NCBI GenBank assembly: GCA_947449875.1
Contig: CANFSY010000013.1
Coordinates: forward strand, 1-36,940
Length of the DNA stretch: 36,940 nucleotides
Reading direction: 5' to 3'
From: Paracoccaceae bacterium
GTDB taxonomy: Bacteria; Pseudomonadota; Alphaproteobacteria; Rhodobacterales; Rhodobacteraceae
Below the pieces are notes generated by a model that worked only from the letters and a program-made list of their open reading frames with translations, did no database searches and was not told where the DNA came from. How positions within the stretch are numbered: the stretch's first letter is position 1; every line of letters begins with the position of its first letter. Position numbers and translations under genes: made by a program. Positions 8,686-17,354 of the stretch are shown here, one piece after another.

Positions 8686-10045
8686 AGCCGCAGCCCTGAT
8701 CGCGCGGGCCAAGGGGCTGCATCTGCCAAAGGATTTCGTCTTTGGCGGGGCCACGGCGGCCTATCAGATCGAGGGCGGCTGGAATGCCGAAGGCAAAGGC
8801 GAAAGCATCTGGGACCGCTTTTGCCGCAGGCCCGGTGCTGTGATTGATGGCAGTTCAGGCGATGTGGCCTGCGATCACTTTCACCTTTGGGCGCAAGATA
8901 TCGCCCTGATGCAGGCGCTGAATTTGGATGCCTACCGCTTTTCCATCGCGTGGAGCAGGGTGCAACCCCAAGGCTCTGGCGCGCTGAACCCCAAGGGGAT
9001 CGGCTTTTACGACCGCCTGATCGACGGCCTTTTGGCCGCAGGCCTTGCGCCCCATGTCACGCTCTACCACTGGGACTTGCCCCAAGCCCTGCAAGACAAG
9101 GGCGGATGGTACAACCGCGACACAGCGCACCGCTTGGCCGATTATGCCGGGCATATGGCACAAGCCTTTGGCGACCGGATCGGCCATTGGACCACGCTGA
9201 ACGAACCATGGACCTTTTGCTGGTCGGGCCACGCCTCGGGCGAGGATGCGCCGGGCTTGACAGACGGCGCAAAGGGCGGGCTTGCTGCCAGCCACCACGC
9301 GCTTTTGGCCCATGGTCTGGCCGTGCCCCGCATCCGCGCCGCAGCGCCCAAGGCTCAGGTGGGGATCGTGTTGGACCTGAACGTGGCAGAACCCGCCAGC
9401 CCGTCGCCCCAAGACCAAACCGCCGCCCGCCACTTTGATCTGGCGCAGAACCGCTTTTATCTGGATGCGGTGTTCAAGGGCCATTACCCCGCCGAATTGT
9501 TAGACCTATGCGCCGATATCCTGCCCGATATCCGCGACGGCGATCTGGCGACCATTGCCCAGCCTTTGGATTATCTGGGGGTCAATATCTACCGCCGCTC
9601 GGTCATGGCCGCAGGTACCGAATGGCCCCCCCTGAACTTCGGCCGTGTCAGCCCGACGGGTGACTACACCGCCGTGGGATACGAAATCTTCCCGCGCTGC
9701 ATTCATGATGTGCTGATCTATGTGCACGAAAACTATGGCCCCAAGGCGATCTATATCGCCGAAAACGGCATGGCCACGGCCATCGAAACCCCTGATGCGC
9801 AAGGCACGATCCTAGACCTGCAACGCGCTGCCTATTACGTCGACCACATCGCCGAGATGGAGCGTGCGCGCCGCAAGGGCGTGCCTGTCAAAGGCTATTT
9901 CGCGTGGACCTTGATGGACAATTTCGAATGGGCTTACGGCTACACCGTCCCCTTCGGGATCGTGCAGGTGGATTACGCCACCCAAGCGCGGCGGATCAAA
10001 TTCTCGGGCGAGACCTACCGCGAGATCATCAAGGCGCGGCGCTGA
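8672..10045 (+). CDS. Glycoside hydrolase family 1 beta-glycosidase
   Basis: A 457-residue TIM-barrel retaining beta-glycosidase. The N-terminal FVFGGATAAYQIEGG is typical of GH1. The acid/base Glu is in TTLNEPW (residue 178) and the nucleophile Glu is in IYIAENGM (residue 364). The start is placed at 8672, where AAAGGAAAT precedes the ATG; an upstream in-frame ATG at 8648 lies inside the permease gene. There is no signal peptide, so it acts in the cytoplasm on an imported unphosphorylated glycoside. GH1 enzymes of this group cleave beta-glucosides, beta-galactosides or beta-fucosides, and sequence alone does not decide which. It overlaps the permease gene by 14 bases and touches the next gene (TGATG). 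Confidence 0.95.
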   Translation: MSNAKAAALIARAKGLHLPKDFVFGGATAAYQIEGGWNAEGKGESIWDRFCRRPGAVIDGSSGDVACDHFHLWAQDIALMQALNLDAYRFSIAWSRVQPQGSGALNPKGIGFYDRLIDGLLAAGLAPHVTLYHWDLPQALQDKGGWYNRDTAHRLADYAGHMAQAFGDRIGHWTTLNEPWTFCWSGHASGEDAPGLTDGAKGGLAASHHALLAHGLAVPRIRAAAPKAQVGIVLDLNVAEPASPSPQDQTAARHFDLAQNRFYLDAVFKGHYPAELLDLCADILPDIRDGDLATIAQPLDYLGVNIYRRSVMAAGTEWPPLNFGRVSPTGDYTAVGYEIFPRCIHDVLIYVHENYGPKAIYIAENGMATAIETPDAQGTILDLQRAAYYVDHIAEMERARRKGVPVKGYFAWTLMDNFEWAYGYTVPFGIVQVDYATQARRIKFSGETYREIIKARR

Positions 10046-10671
10046 TGGCGGGCTTGGGGCGAACGGCGGTCGTCACAGGGGCAGGGCGCGGGCTGGGCGT
10101 GGCCTTGGCGCAGGCTTTGCGCCTTGACGGCTACGAGGTAATCGCGGCCACCCGTGGCGCGGGTCTTGACCTATCGCGCCCCGAAACCTTCGCACCTTTT
10201 GCGGCGACCTTGGGCCATCGCCCCTTGGACCTGTTGGTGCACAATGCGGCCATTCGCGGCGACACGGGCGGCCTTGCCTCGCTTCAGGTCGGCGATTTTG
10301 AAGCGGTGATGCGGGTGAATGTGCTTGGGCCTTTGCTTTTGACCCGTGCGCTCTTGGCTAATCTGCGGGCAGGGGCGGGGCAGGTGGTGATGATCTCTAG
10401 TCGGGCGGGGTCACTGGCGGAAGGGCGCAGCGACGAGGGGGATTATGCCTATAAATGCTCGAAAGCCGCGCTGAATATGGCGGGGTTGAAGCTGGCGGAT
10501 GAAACCGGCCTGTCGGTGCTGGCGCTGCATCCGGGCTGGGTGCAAACCGATATGGGCGGACCAGAGGCGGATGTGCCCCCCGAGGTGAGTGCGCAGGGCC
10601 TGCTGGCCCAGATCAAAACAGCGCCGAGTGGCAGTTTTCGAGCTTGGGATGGGGTGGATATTGGCTGGTAA
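10045..10671 (+). CDS. Short-chain dehydrogenase/reductase
   Basis: A 208-residue classical SDR. The cofactor motif is VVTGAGRGLG near residues 9-18, the NNAG-like element is VHNAA, and the active-site Ser lies in VMISSRAG. The catalytic Tyr and Lys are in YKCSK (Y136, K140). The protein is shorter than the usual 240-260 residues, and the late substrate-binding region is compact, as in C-factor/CsgA-like SDRs. It starts on the ATG that overlaps the glycosidase stop by one base and ends four bases before the fusion gene. It probably oxidises or reduces a carbonyl or hydroxyl product of this pathway. The substrate is unknown. Confidence 0.88.
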   Translation: MAGLGRTAVVTGAGRGLGVALAQALRLDGYEVIAATRGAGLDLSRPETFAPFAATLGHRPLDLLVHNAAIRGDTGGLASLQVGDFEAVMRVNVLGPLLLTRALLANLRAGAGQVVMISSRAGSLAEGRSDEGDYAYKCSKAALNMAGLKLADETGLSVLALHPGWVQTDMGGPEADVPPEVSAQGLLAQIKTAPSGSFRAWDGVDIGW

Positions 10672-10675
10672 CGCG

Positions 10676-13468
10676 ATGATTTTGCAAGACTGCGCCGCTC
10701 TTGTGGCTGGCTTTGGGCTAAAGGGCGATCTGATCGCCTTGCCCGGCGAGCATGACCTGAACTTTCGCCTGTTTGGCCCGCAAGAGGCGCTGGTGAAGCT
10801 GCACGCGCCCGACAACGACCCCGCCCTGCTGGATCTGCAAATCGCCGTGCTGGATCATCTGCAACGTGTGGCGCCTGACCTGCCCGTCTCGCGCCAATTG
10901 CGGCATCAGGGGCGCGCTTTGATCCCTTGCGCGGGGTATCAGGCGCGGGTGCTCAGCTGGTTGCCGGGGCAGGTTTGGGCCAAGGCCACGCGCCATGCCG
11001 ACAGTGCCGCAGGGCTGGGGCGGCTTTTGGGGCGGCTGGACCGCGCTTTGGCAAGCTTTGCACATCCGGCGGCGGCGCGGGTTTACGGGTGGGATATCGG
11101 GCAGGCTGACCAGCACATCCCGTCGCTTTGGGCGATTGAGCCGGCTGAGAAGCGCGCCGTTGTGGCGGGGTTGCTGGGTGATTTCACCGCACGGGTGCGG
11201 CCGATCTTGGCACGCTGCCCGCGTCAGGTTATTCACAATGACGCCAATGATTACAACGTCTTGCTGGATGACGCTGGCCATGTCTGCGGGCTGTTGGATT
11301 TCGGCGATATGGTCGAAAGCTGGCGCATTGTGGAACTGGCGGTGGCTTGCGCTTATGCGCTGATCGGCTCCGCTGATCCGCTGGCCGCGATCTTGCCTTT
11401 GGTGGCGGGGTATCATGCTGAAAATCCGTTGAGCATGGAGGAGATTGCGGTCTTATTCCCCCTGATCCAACTGCGCTACGCGGTGTCGATCAGCATGGCT
11501 GCGGTGCAAATCCGTGCCCATCCGGAAAACGCCTATCTGCTGATCAGCCAAGAGGATGTGTGGCGCGAATTGCAGCGGTTGGGTGACTTGACTCCAAAGC
11601 TTGCCACCTTGCGCCTGCGGGCGGCCTGCGGGTTTGATCCAGTGGCGGGGGCCAAAGCGGCAGAGCAGTGGCTGGCCATAAACGCCCATACCTTTGCACC
11701 GGTGTTAGACAGCCCGATGTGGCCAAACTGCGGGCAGGTTGCCCCTTACGGCGAGATGCGGGGCAAGGGTGCGGTTTCGCCCCATCTGGGCATCGACCTT
11801 TATGCCGCTGCGGGCACGCGGGTGCAGGCCCCCTTTGCGGGGCGGGTGGCGGGTTTGGCCAAGGATGCGGTGCTGCTGGCCCATGACGGCGCGGGCCAAG
11901 GCTTCTGGACGCTTTATGCCCATCTGTCGCCTGACAGCGCGACGGCGCTTCACTTGGGGCAAGAGATACGCGGCGGAGAGGTTTTTGCGACGCTGGGAGA
12001 GGCGGGGGACAAACCCGCCCACCTGCACCTTCAAATTGTCACCGATGATTTGGGCCTTGGCGCTGAAATGCCGCATCGCGCGGGCGACGGCGATTGGGCG
12101 GTGTGGCGGGCGATCTGTCCCGATCCCTCTGTCATCCTCGGCCTGCCCATTCCTGCGGCTGTCACAGTCCCGCGCCCTGCGGGGCAGTTGGTGGCAGAAC
12201 GCCAACGGCGTTTGGGGCGCTCGCTTTCAACTGCCTTTGCGCCAGAGCCTTTGAAGATCGTGGGCGGTCAGGGCTGTTATCTGATCGACGATCATGGCCG
12301 CCGCTGGCTGGATATGGTCAACAACGTGGCGCATTGCGGCCATGCCCATCCGCGTGTGGTGGCGGCAGGGCAAGCGCAAATGGCGCGGCTGAACACCAAT
12401 TCGCGCTATCTGCACGACGGGTTGATGGACTATGCCGCGCGGCTGACAGCCCTTTTCCCCGATCCCTTATCGGTCTGCTTCTTTGTCAACTCGGGCAGCG
12501 AGGCCAATGACTTGGCCATCCGCCTTGCCCGCGCCGCCACGGGGCAGCATGATCTGATCTGTGTGGATCACGCCTATCATGGCCATGTGACCAGCCTGAT
12601 TGACGTCAGCCCGTACAAGTTCAACGGCAAAGGTGGGGCGGGGTGCCCGCCCCATGTGCGGGTGGCAGAAATGCCCGATCCCTATCGCGGGCGCTGGCGC
12701 TACGGCGATGCGGCGGCGGGGCAGTCTTATGCCCAAAGTGTCGCCGATCAGATCGCAGACCTGCACCGCCTTGGGCGGGGGCCTGCGCTGTTCCTGTCGG
12801 AAGGGGTTTTGGGCACCGGCGGCCAGATCGTCCCACCGCAGGGCTATCTGGCCGCAGCCTATGCCCATGTACGCGCGGCAGGCGGGCTGTGTTTGGCCGA
12901 CGAGGTGCAGGTGGGCTTCGGCCGGATCGGCACGCACATGTGGGCCTTTGAGGCGCAAGGGGTGGTGCCCGACATCGTCACCTTGGGCAAGCCGATCGGC
13001 AACGGTCACCCGATGGGCGCTGTCATCACCACACCCGCCATTGCCGAGGCCTTTGCCAACGGGATGGAGTATTTTAACACCTTCGGCGGCAATCCCGTCT
13101 CTGCCGCGATTGGGCTGGCGGTGCTGGATGTGATCCGCGACGAAAGGCTGATGGCGCATTGTGATGCCATAGGCGCGCGGTTGATGGGCGGGGTGCGGGA
13201 CTTGGCCGCGCGGCATGAGGCGATAGGCGATGTGCGCGGCTTGGGGCTGTTTAACGGGATAGAACTGGTGCAAGACCAAAGCACCCTTGCCCCCGCGCCC
13301 GACCATTTGGACCGTGTCATCCGCCGGATGAAGCAGGATCACCACATCTTACTGTCCAGCGAAGGGCCGCTGCACAATGTGCTCAAAATCAAACCCCCCG
13401 CCGCCTTTAGCGCCGAAGATTGCGACCGGTTCATAGACGCCTTGGATCACGCCTTAGCGGCAGGATAA
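10676..13468 (+). CDS. APH-fold kinase / M23-LytM domain / class III PLP aminotransferase fusion
   Basis: A 930-residue three-domain cytoplasmic protein. Residues about 20-330 form an aminoglycoside-phosphotransferase/choline-kinase fold, with the catalytic HNDANDYN (H187 onward) and the metal-binding DFGD (D208). Residues about 360-480 form an M23/LytM-like domain with the complete zinc ligand set HLGID (H370, D374) and HLH (H449, H451). Residues about 510-925 form a class III aminotransferase with NSGSEANDLAIRLA, a DEVQVGFGRIG motif, and the PLP lysine in TLGKPIGNG (K772). The last domain is closest in style to AGXT2L-type phospholyases. Kinase plus phospholyase would phosphorylate an amino alcohol and then eliminate phosphate. 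The ATG at 10676 is chosen because earlier in-frame codons lie inside the dehydrogenase gene; TTG at 10661 is possible. Confidence 0.9.
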   Translation: MILQDCAALVAGFGLKGDLIALPGEHDLNFRLFGPQEALVKLHAPDNDPALLDLQIAVLDHLQRVAPDLPVSRQLRHQGRALIPCAGYQARVLSWLPGQVWAKATRHADSAAGLGRLLGRLDRALASFAHPAAARVYGWDIGQADQHIPSLWAIEPAEKRAVVAGLLGDFTARVRPILARCPRQVIHNDANDYNVLLDDAGHVCGLLDFGDMVESWRIVELAVACAYALIGSADPLAAILPLVAGYHAENPLSMEEIAVLFPLIQLRYAVSISMAAVQIRAHPENAYLLISQEDVWRELQRLGDLTPKLATLRLRAACGFDPVAGAKAAEQWLAINAHTFAPVLDSPMWPNCGQVAPYGEMRGKGAVSPHLGIDLYAAAGTRVQAPFAGRVAGLAKDAVLLAHDGAGQGFWTLYAHLSPDSATALHLGQEIRGGEVFATLGEAGDKPAHLHLQIVTDDLGLGAEMPHRAGDGDWAVWRAICPDPSVILGLPIPAAVTVPRPAGQLVAERQRRLGRSLSTAFAPEPLKIVGGQGCYLIDDHGRRWLDMVNNVAHCGHAHPRVVAAGQAQMARLNTNSRYLHDGLMDYAARLTALFPDPLSVCFFVNSGSEANDLAIRLARAATGQHDLICVDHAYHGHVTSLIDVSPYKFNGKGGAGCPPHVRVAEMPDPYRGRWRYGDAAAGQSYAQSVADQIADLHRLGRGPALFLSEGVLGTGGQIVPPQGYLAAAYAHVRAAGGLCLADEVQVGFGRIGTHMWAFEAQGVVPDIVTLGKPIGNGHPMGAVITTPAIAEAFANGMEYFNTFGGNPVSAAIGLAVLDVIRDERLMAHCDAIGARLMGGVRDLAARHEAIGDVRGLGLFNGIELVQDQSTLAPAPDHLDRVIRRMKQDHHILLSSEGPLHNVLKIKPPAAFSAEDCDRFIDALDHALAAG

Positions 13469-13485
13469 GCCAAGCCCCAAACAAA

Positions 13486-13512
13486 AACGGCGCGCCTGTT
13501 GGGCGCGCCGTT
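13486..13512 (-). terminator. Intrinsic terminator of the enolase gene
   Basis: A perfect 11-bp stem (AACGGCGCGCC at 13486-13496, inverted copy at 13502-13512) has a 5-nt loop. Read on the - strand it is followed by TTTTTGTTTGG. It lies between convergent genes and may also slow transcription from the + strand, where no T run follows. Confidence 0.8.
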
Positions 13513-13531
13513 CAAAGGATGATCGCAAAAA

Positions 13532-14920
<1,389 letters not shown>

Positions 14921-14930
14921 CTACTTATCG

Positions 14931-14959
14931 TTCGGATGTAACCATATGATTTGTATAAT
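14931..14959 (+). promoter_or_regulatory. Candidate promoter P1 upstream of the hicA-like gene
   Basis: A perfect TATAAT at 14954-14959 lies 17 bases after a weak TTCGGA. The surrounding 130 bases are clearly AT-richer than the rest of the window. It would give a leader of about 90 bases. Confidence 0.4.
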
Positions 14960-15023
14960 ATTTTCGACGAAAAATCTGTCATTTGCGTCGTTATAACTTT
15001 CGGTATAAGATGGGGCCTGACCA

Positions 15024-15053
15024 TTTACACCGCTTACTAGTATTGTATATAGT
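15024..15053 (+). promoter_or_regulatory. Candidate promoter P2 with overlapping dyad, at the hicA-like start
   Basis: TTTACA at 15024-15029 and TATAGT at 15048-15053 are 18 bases apart. The predicted start falls on or next to the ATG at 15057, and no ribosome binding site is visible there, so the transcript may be leaderless. The dyad TACTA...TAGTA (about 15035-15054) overlaps the -10 and could be the operator bound by the HicB ribbon-helix-helix domain. Confidence 0.4.
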
Positions 15054-15056
15054 ATC

Positions 15057-15332
15057 ATGAACGAGAAGCAGATTTCGAGGATTCGAAGAGAACTAACGTC
15101 CATGCGACGCAATCCGCAAAAGGCGCGGGATTTGGAAAGGATTGCAAAGCAATTGGGTCGTGAAAAGGGAAATCGTGGAAAAGAGCCCGTCTGGGTTAAT
15201 CCAAGTCTTGGTGTCTTCCCGCTGTCTATCCCTCACCACGGGGGACAAGATTTACCGATTGGGACGCGCAACAGCATTCTAAATGTCTTGGAAAATGATG
15301 TGTTAGCATGGGAAGAGCGTCTGGGAGAGTGA
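15057..15332 (+). CDS. HicA-like protein (putative mRNA interferase toxin family)
   Basis: A 91-residue basic protein. The C-terminal half, SIPHHGGQDLPIGTRNSILNVL, matches the HicA pattern of a Pro-x-His-x strand followed by a helix, a dsRNA-binding-like fold. In classical HicA a His in a GSxH or GKH context just before the strand is catalytic. The corresponding stretch here reads GKEPVW, so Glu appears to stand in the place of His (alignment by eye). It is directly followed by a HicB gene with overlapping stop and start, which supports the family call. No ribosome binding site precedes the ATG. A second in-frame ATG at 15102 would remove the first 15 residues. Composition is AT-richer than the neighbouring housekeeping genes. 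Confidence 0.7.
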   Translation: MNEKQISRIRRELTSMRRNPQKARDLERIAKQLGREKGNRGKEPVWVNPSLGVFPLSIPHHGGQDLPIGTRNSILNVLENDVLAWEERLGE

Positions 15333-15835
15333 TGAATATGGCAAATAGTGAGATCAAAGTCGTGGAGAAGTTGACTGCTGAGGATCACGCGCGGCAGCCC
15401 TACTCGCGTTGCGTAACACCGCAGACCGACGGAAGTTATCACGCTGAAATTGTCGAACTGCCCGGGTGTTTTGCCACGGGTTTGACAGCGGGTGAAGCCT
15501 ATGAACACCTTGAGGAAGCCGCTTTATCGTGGATCGCTGCTGCCTTAGATGCTGGCCAGAGTATCCCGCCGCCGATGGACGAAAATGACTACAGCGGGAA
15601 AATTGTTGTTCGTATGCCGCGCAGTCTGCACCGCAAGGCAGCTTTTTATTCAAAGCGAGAAGACGTGAGCCTGAACCAGTTCATCGTCGCTTGTATTGCT
15701 GAAGGGGTTGGAGTGGCGAGAAAACCTGCAGCACCTGTCATATCCTTTACTCAAGTCTACTCTCCAAGGACGGAAAAACTCTCCACGGTGACGCAGCCGG
15801 CAGATAGTTGGAAAGTGGTTAAACATCATGACTGA
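15332..15835 (+). CDS. hicB: HicB-type antitoxin with C-terminal ribbon-helix-helix
   Basis: A 167-residue protein. Residues about 23-80 have the HicB degraded RNase H-like fold, with DGSYHAEIVELPGCFATGLT followed by the EAYEHLEEAALSWI helix. Residues about 88-128 form a ribbon-helix-helix DNA-binding part (IVVRMPRSLHRKA, then DVSLNQFIVACIAEGV). A 40-residue low-complexity tail follows. HicB proteins bind and neutralise HicA and repress their own promoter. The start is the ATG in TGATG at 15332, preceded by GGGAGAG, so it is coupled to the upstream gene. It overlaps the third gene by 8 bases. Confidence 0.85.
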   Translation: MNMANSEIKVVEKLTAEDHARQPYSRCVTPQTDGSYHAEIVELPGCFATGLTAGEAYEHLEEAALSWIAAALDAGQSIPPPMDENDYSGKIVVRMPRSLHRKAAFYSKREDVSLNQFIVACIAEGVGVARKPAAPVISFTQVYSPRTEKLSTVTQPADSWKVVKHHD

Positions 15836-16115
15836 CATTAGCAACTATACCTTTGACTTAAAGGAAGTTACCGAACTCTTGGTCAAAGCTGCCGGTCTTC
15901 ACGAAGGATTGTGGATGTTGAATGTCGGCATGAATTTCACGGCGGGAAACTTCCAATCCGCCTCTGATGCAGCGCTCCCTGGCTCTATGGTCTCCCTGAG
16001 TAATCTTGGTTTGTCGAAGGTCGAACCTTCGGCGTCTCCAGCGAACCTTACGGTTGATGCCGCAGTGGTCAATCCGAAGCCGAAAAAGAAGCAGGTCAGC
16101 GAGGCCGGCGCGTAG
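15828..16115 (+). CDS. Small protein of unknown function, third gene of the hicAB-like operon
   Basis: A 95-residue protein I cannot assign to a named family. The N-terminal part, TELLVKAAGLHEGLWMLNV followed by a Phe-Thr-Ala-Gly-Asn-Phe strand and a Gly-Ser-Met turn, looks like a small beta-rich folded domain. The C-terminus is a lysine-rich tail (NPKPKKKQ). There is no signal peptide or membrane segment. It overlaps the HicB gene by 8 bases and ends before a weak terminator, so it is the last gene of a three-gene operon. I recall similar small proteins with a GLHEGxW motif beside HicA/HicB-like genes in other proteobacteria, but could not check this. It may be a third system component, for example a chaperone, sensor or effector. 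Confidence 0.7.
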   Translation: MTDISNYTFDLKEVTELLVKAAGLHEGLWMLNVGMNFTAGNFQSASDAALPGSMVSLSNLGLSKVEPSASPANLTVDAAVVNPKPKKKQVSEAGA

Positions 16116-16176
16116 CAGACGCATGATTTGTAAGCTATGCCCTCAGGTTCGTGATGTCTTGGTCTCCTAAGAATAG

Positions 16177-16203
16177 GAGCGTCTGATAAGACCCGCGTTT
16201 TTT
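16177..16203 (+). terminator. Candidate terminator of the hicAB-like operon
   Basis: A short interrupted hairpin (GCGTCT...AGACccGC, loop GATA) is followed by six T at 16198-16203. A second small stem, CTCCT/AGGAG, lies just upstream at 16164-16179. Confidence 0.45.
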
Positions 16204-16264
16204 ATGGATGTTCGGGTTCGCCTTGGACGCTTGCGTTTCGGTTTGATCGAAATTTCAAAGACAC

Positions 16265-17143
16265 CTAGCCCCGCTTGGCCTTTGCCCGTGCGCGTTCGCG
16301 GGCAAAGGAATACAGGCCTGATCCGATGATGATGGCGGCACCCAGCAGCGTCAGCCGGTCGGGGAATTCGGCGAAGGCGACCAAGCCCAGCAAGATCGCA
16401 AAGACCAGTCGGGAATAGCGAAAGGGCGAGACGACCGACACTTCGCCCGTGCGCGCCGCCGATGTGATGGCCCAATACCCCGCCGTGCCCACCACCAAAG
16501 CCCCCAGCATCATGCCCGATTGTTCCAGATCAGGCATGACGGGCTTTTGAAACACCACCATCCCCGCCCCCAAAACGGCAACCGAGGCCACACCCCACGC
16601 CGACACCTGTGTCGTCGAAAACGTCGGCGGCACCATGCGCGAGGCCAGATCGCGCAGGCCCAAGCCTGCCACCGTGACCAGAACCCACAAAGCCGCAGGG
16701 CGAAAGCCGTCTAACCCCGGGCGGATCACCAGCAAAACGCCGCAAAAGCCCAAGGCAATCGCACTCCACCGCCGCCAGCCGACCTTTTCGCCCATAAACA
16801 GCGCCGCCCCCATCGTCACCGCCAAGGGCATCGCCTGCAACACCGCCGAAACCGTGGCCAAGGGCACCGAGGCAAGGGCTGTGATGTAGGCAATCGTGCC
16901 CACCATCTCGCCGGCGTTGCGCGCCATTACCCACGGGTGCAGCGCGTCACGGGTGAAGGTGCGCTTGCCTTCAAACCGCGCGAGGGCGGCGAAAAAGGCC
17001 CAACTGAACAGGCACGTGACCAGAAGGATTTCACCCGTCGGAATATCGCGGGCGGCGAATTTGAGGAACATATCCTCTAGCCCGAACAGCGCCATAGATC
17101 CCGTCATCAGGCCAATGCCGCGCAGATTGTCGGCGGGGGTCAT
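16265..17143 (-). CDS. EamA/DMT-family transporter
   Basis: A 292-residue inner-membrane protein of the drug/metabolite transporter superfamily with about ten hydrophobic segments in two repeated halves (two EamA domains). The first half ends in the family-typical VPLATVSAVLQAMPLAVTMG, and the second has the matching VSVVSPFRYSRLVFAILLG. It ends in a basic tail (ARERARAKAKRG). Members export amino acids, nucleosides or other small metabolites; the substrate here is unknown. It is divergent from a second EamA gene, with a 211-base shared upstream region. Confidence 0.9.
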   Translation of the reverse strand: MTPADNLRGIGLMTGSMALFGLEDMFLKFAARDIPTGEILLVTCLFSWAFFAALARFEGKRTFTRDALHPWVMARNAGEMVGTIAYITALASVPLATVSAVLQAMPLAVTMGAALFMGEKVGWRRWSAIALGFCGVLLVIRPGLDGFRPAALWVLVTVAGLGLRDLASRMVPPTFSTTQVSAWGVASVAVLGAGMVVFQKPVMPDLEQSGMMLGALVVGTAGYWAITSAARTGEVSVVSPFRYSRLVFAILLGLVAFAEFPDRLTLLGAAIIIGSGLYSFARERARAKAKRG

Positions 17144-17354
17144 TTGGCCTGTTCCCCTGACCCATCGGCAACGCTGCGGGGGGTGCCTGAGGTCAAGTTG
17201 CGCGGAGGGGTGGCTGTCATGGCATGTCCTTTTGCTGATCGCGCTTTAAGCCAATCGCGCCCGCACGGCCAGCGGATTGAGCAAAGCTTTGGGATTGGAT
17301 GCTTGACGCTGGCGGTCAACGCAGAAAGGGTGGCGGCGAAATCGGGGGGCGAAG

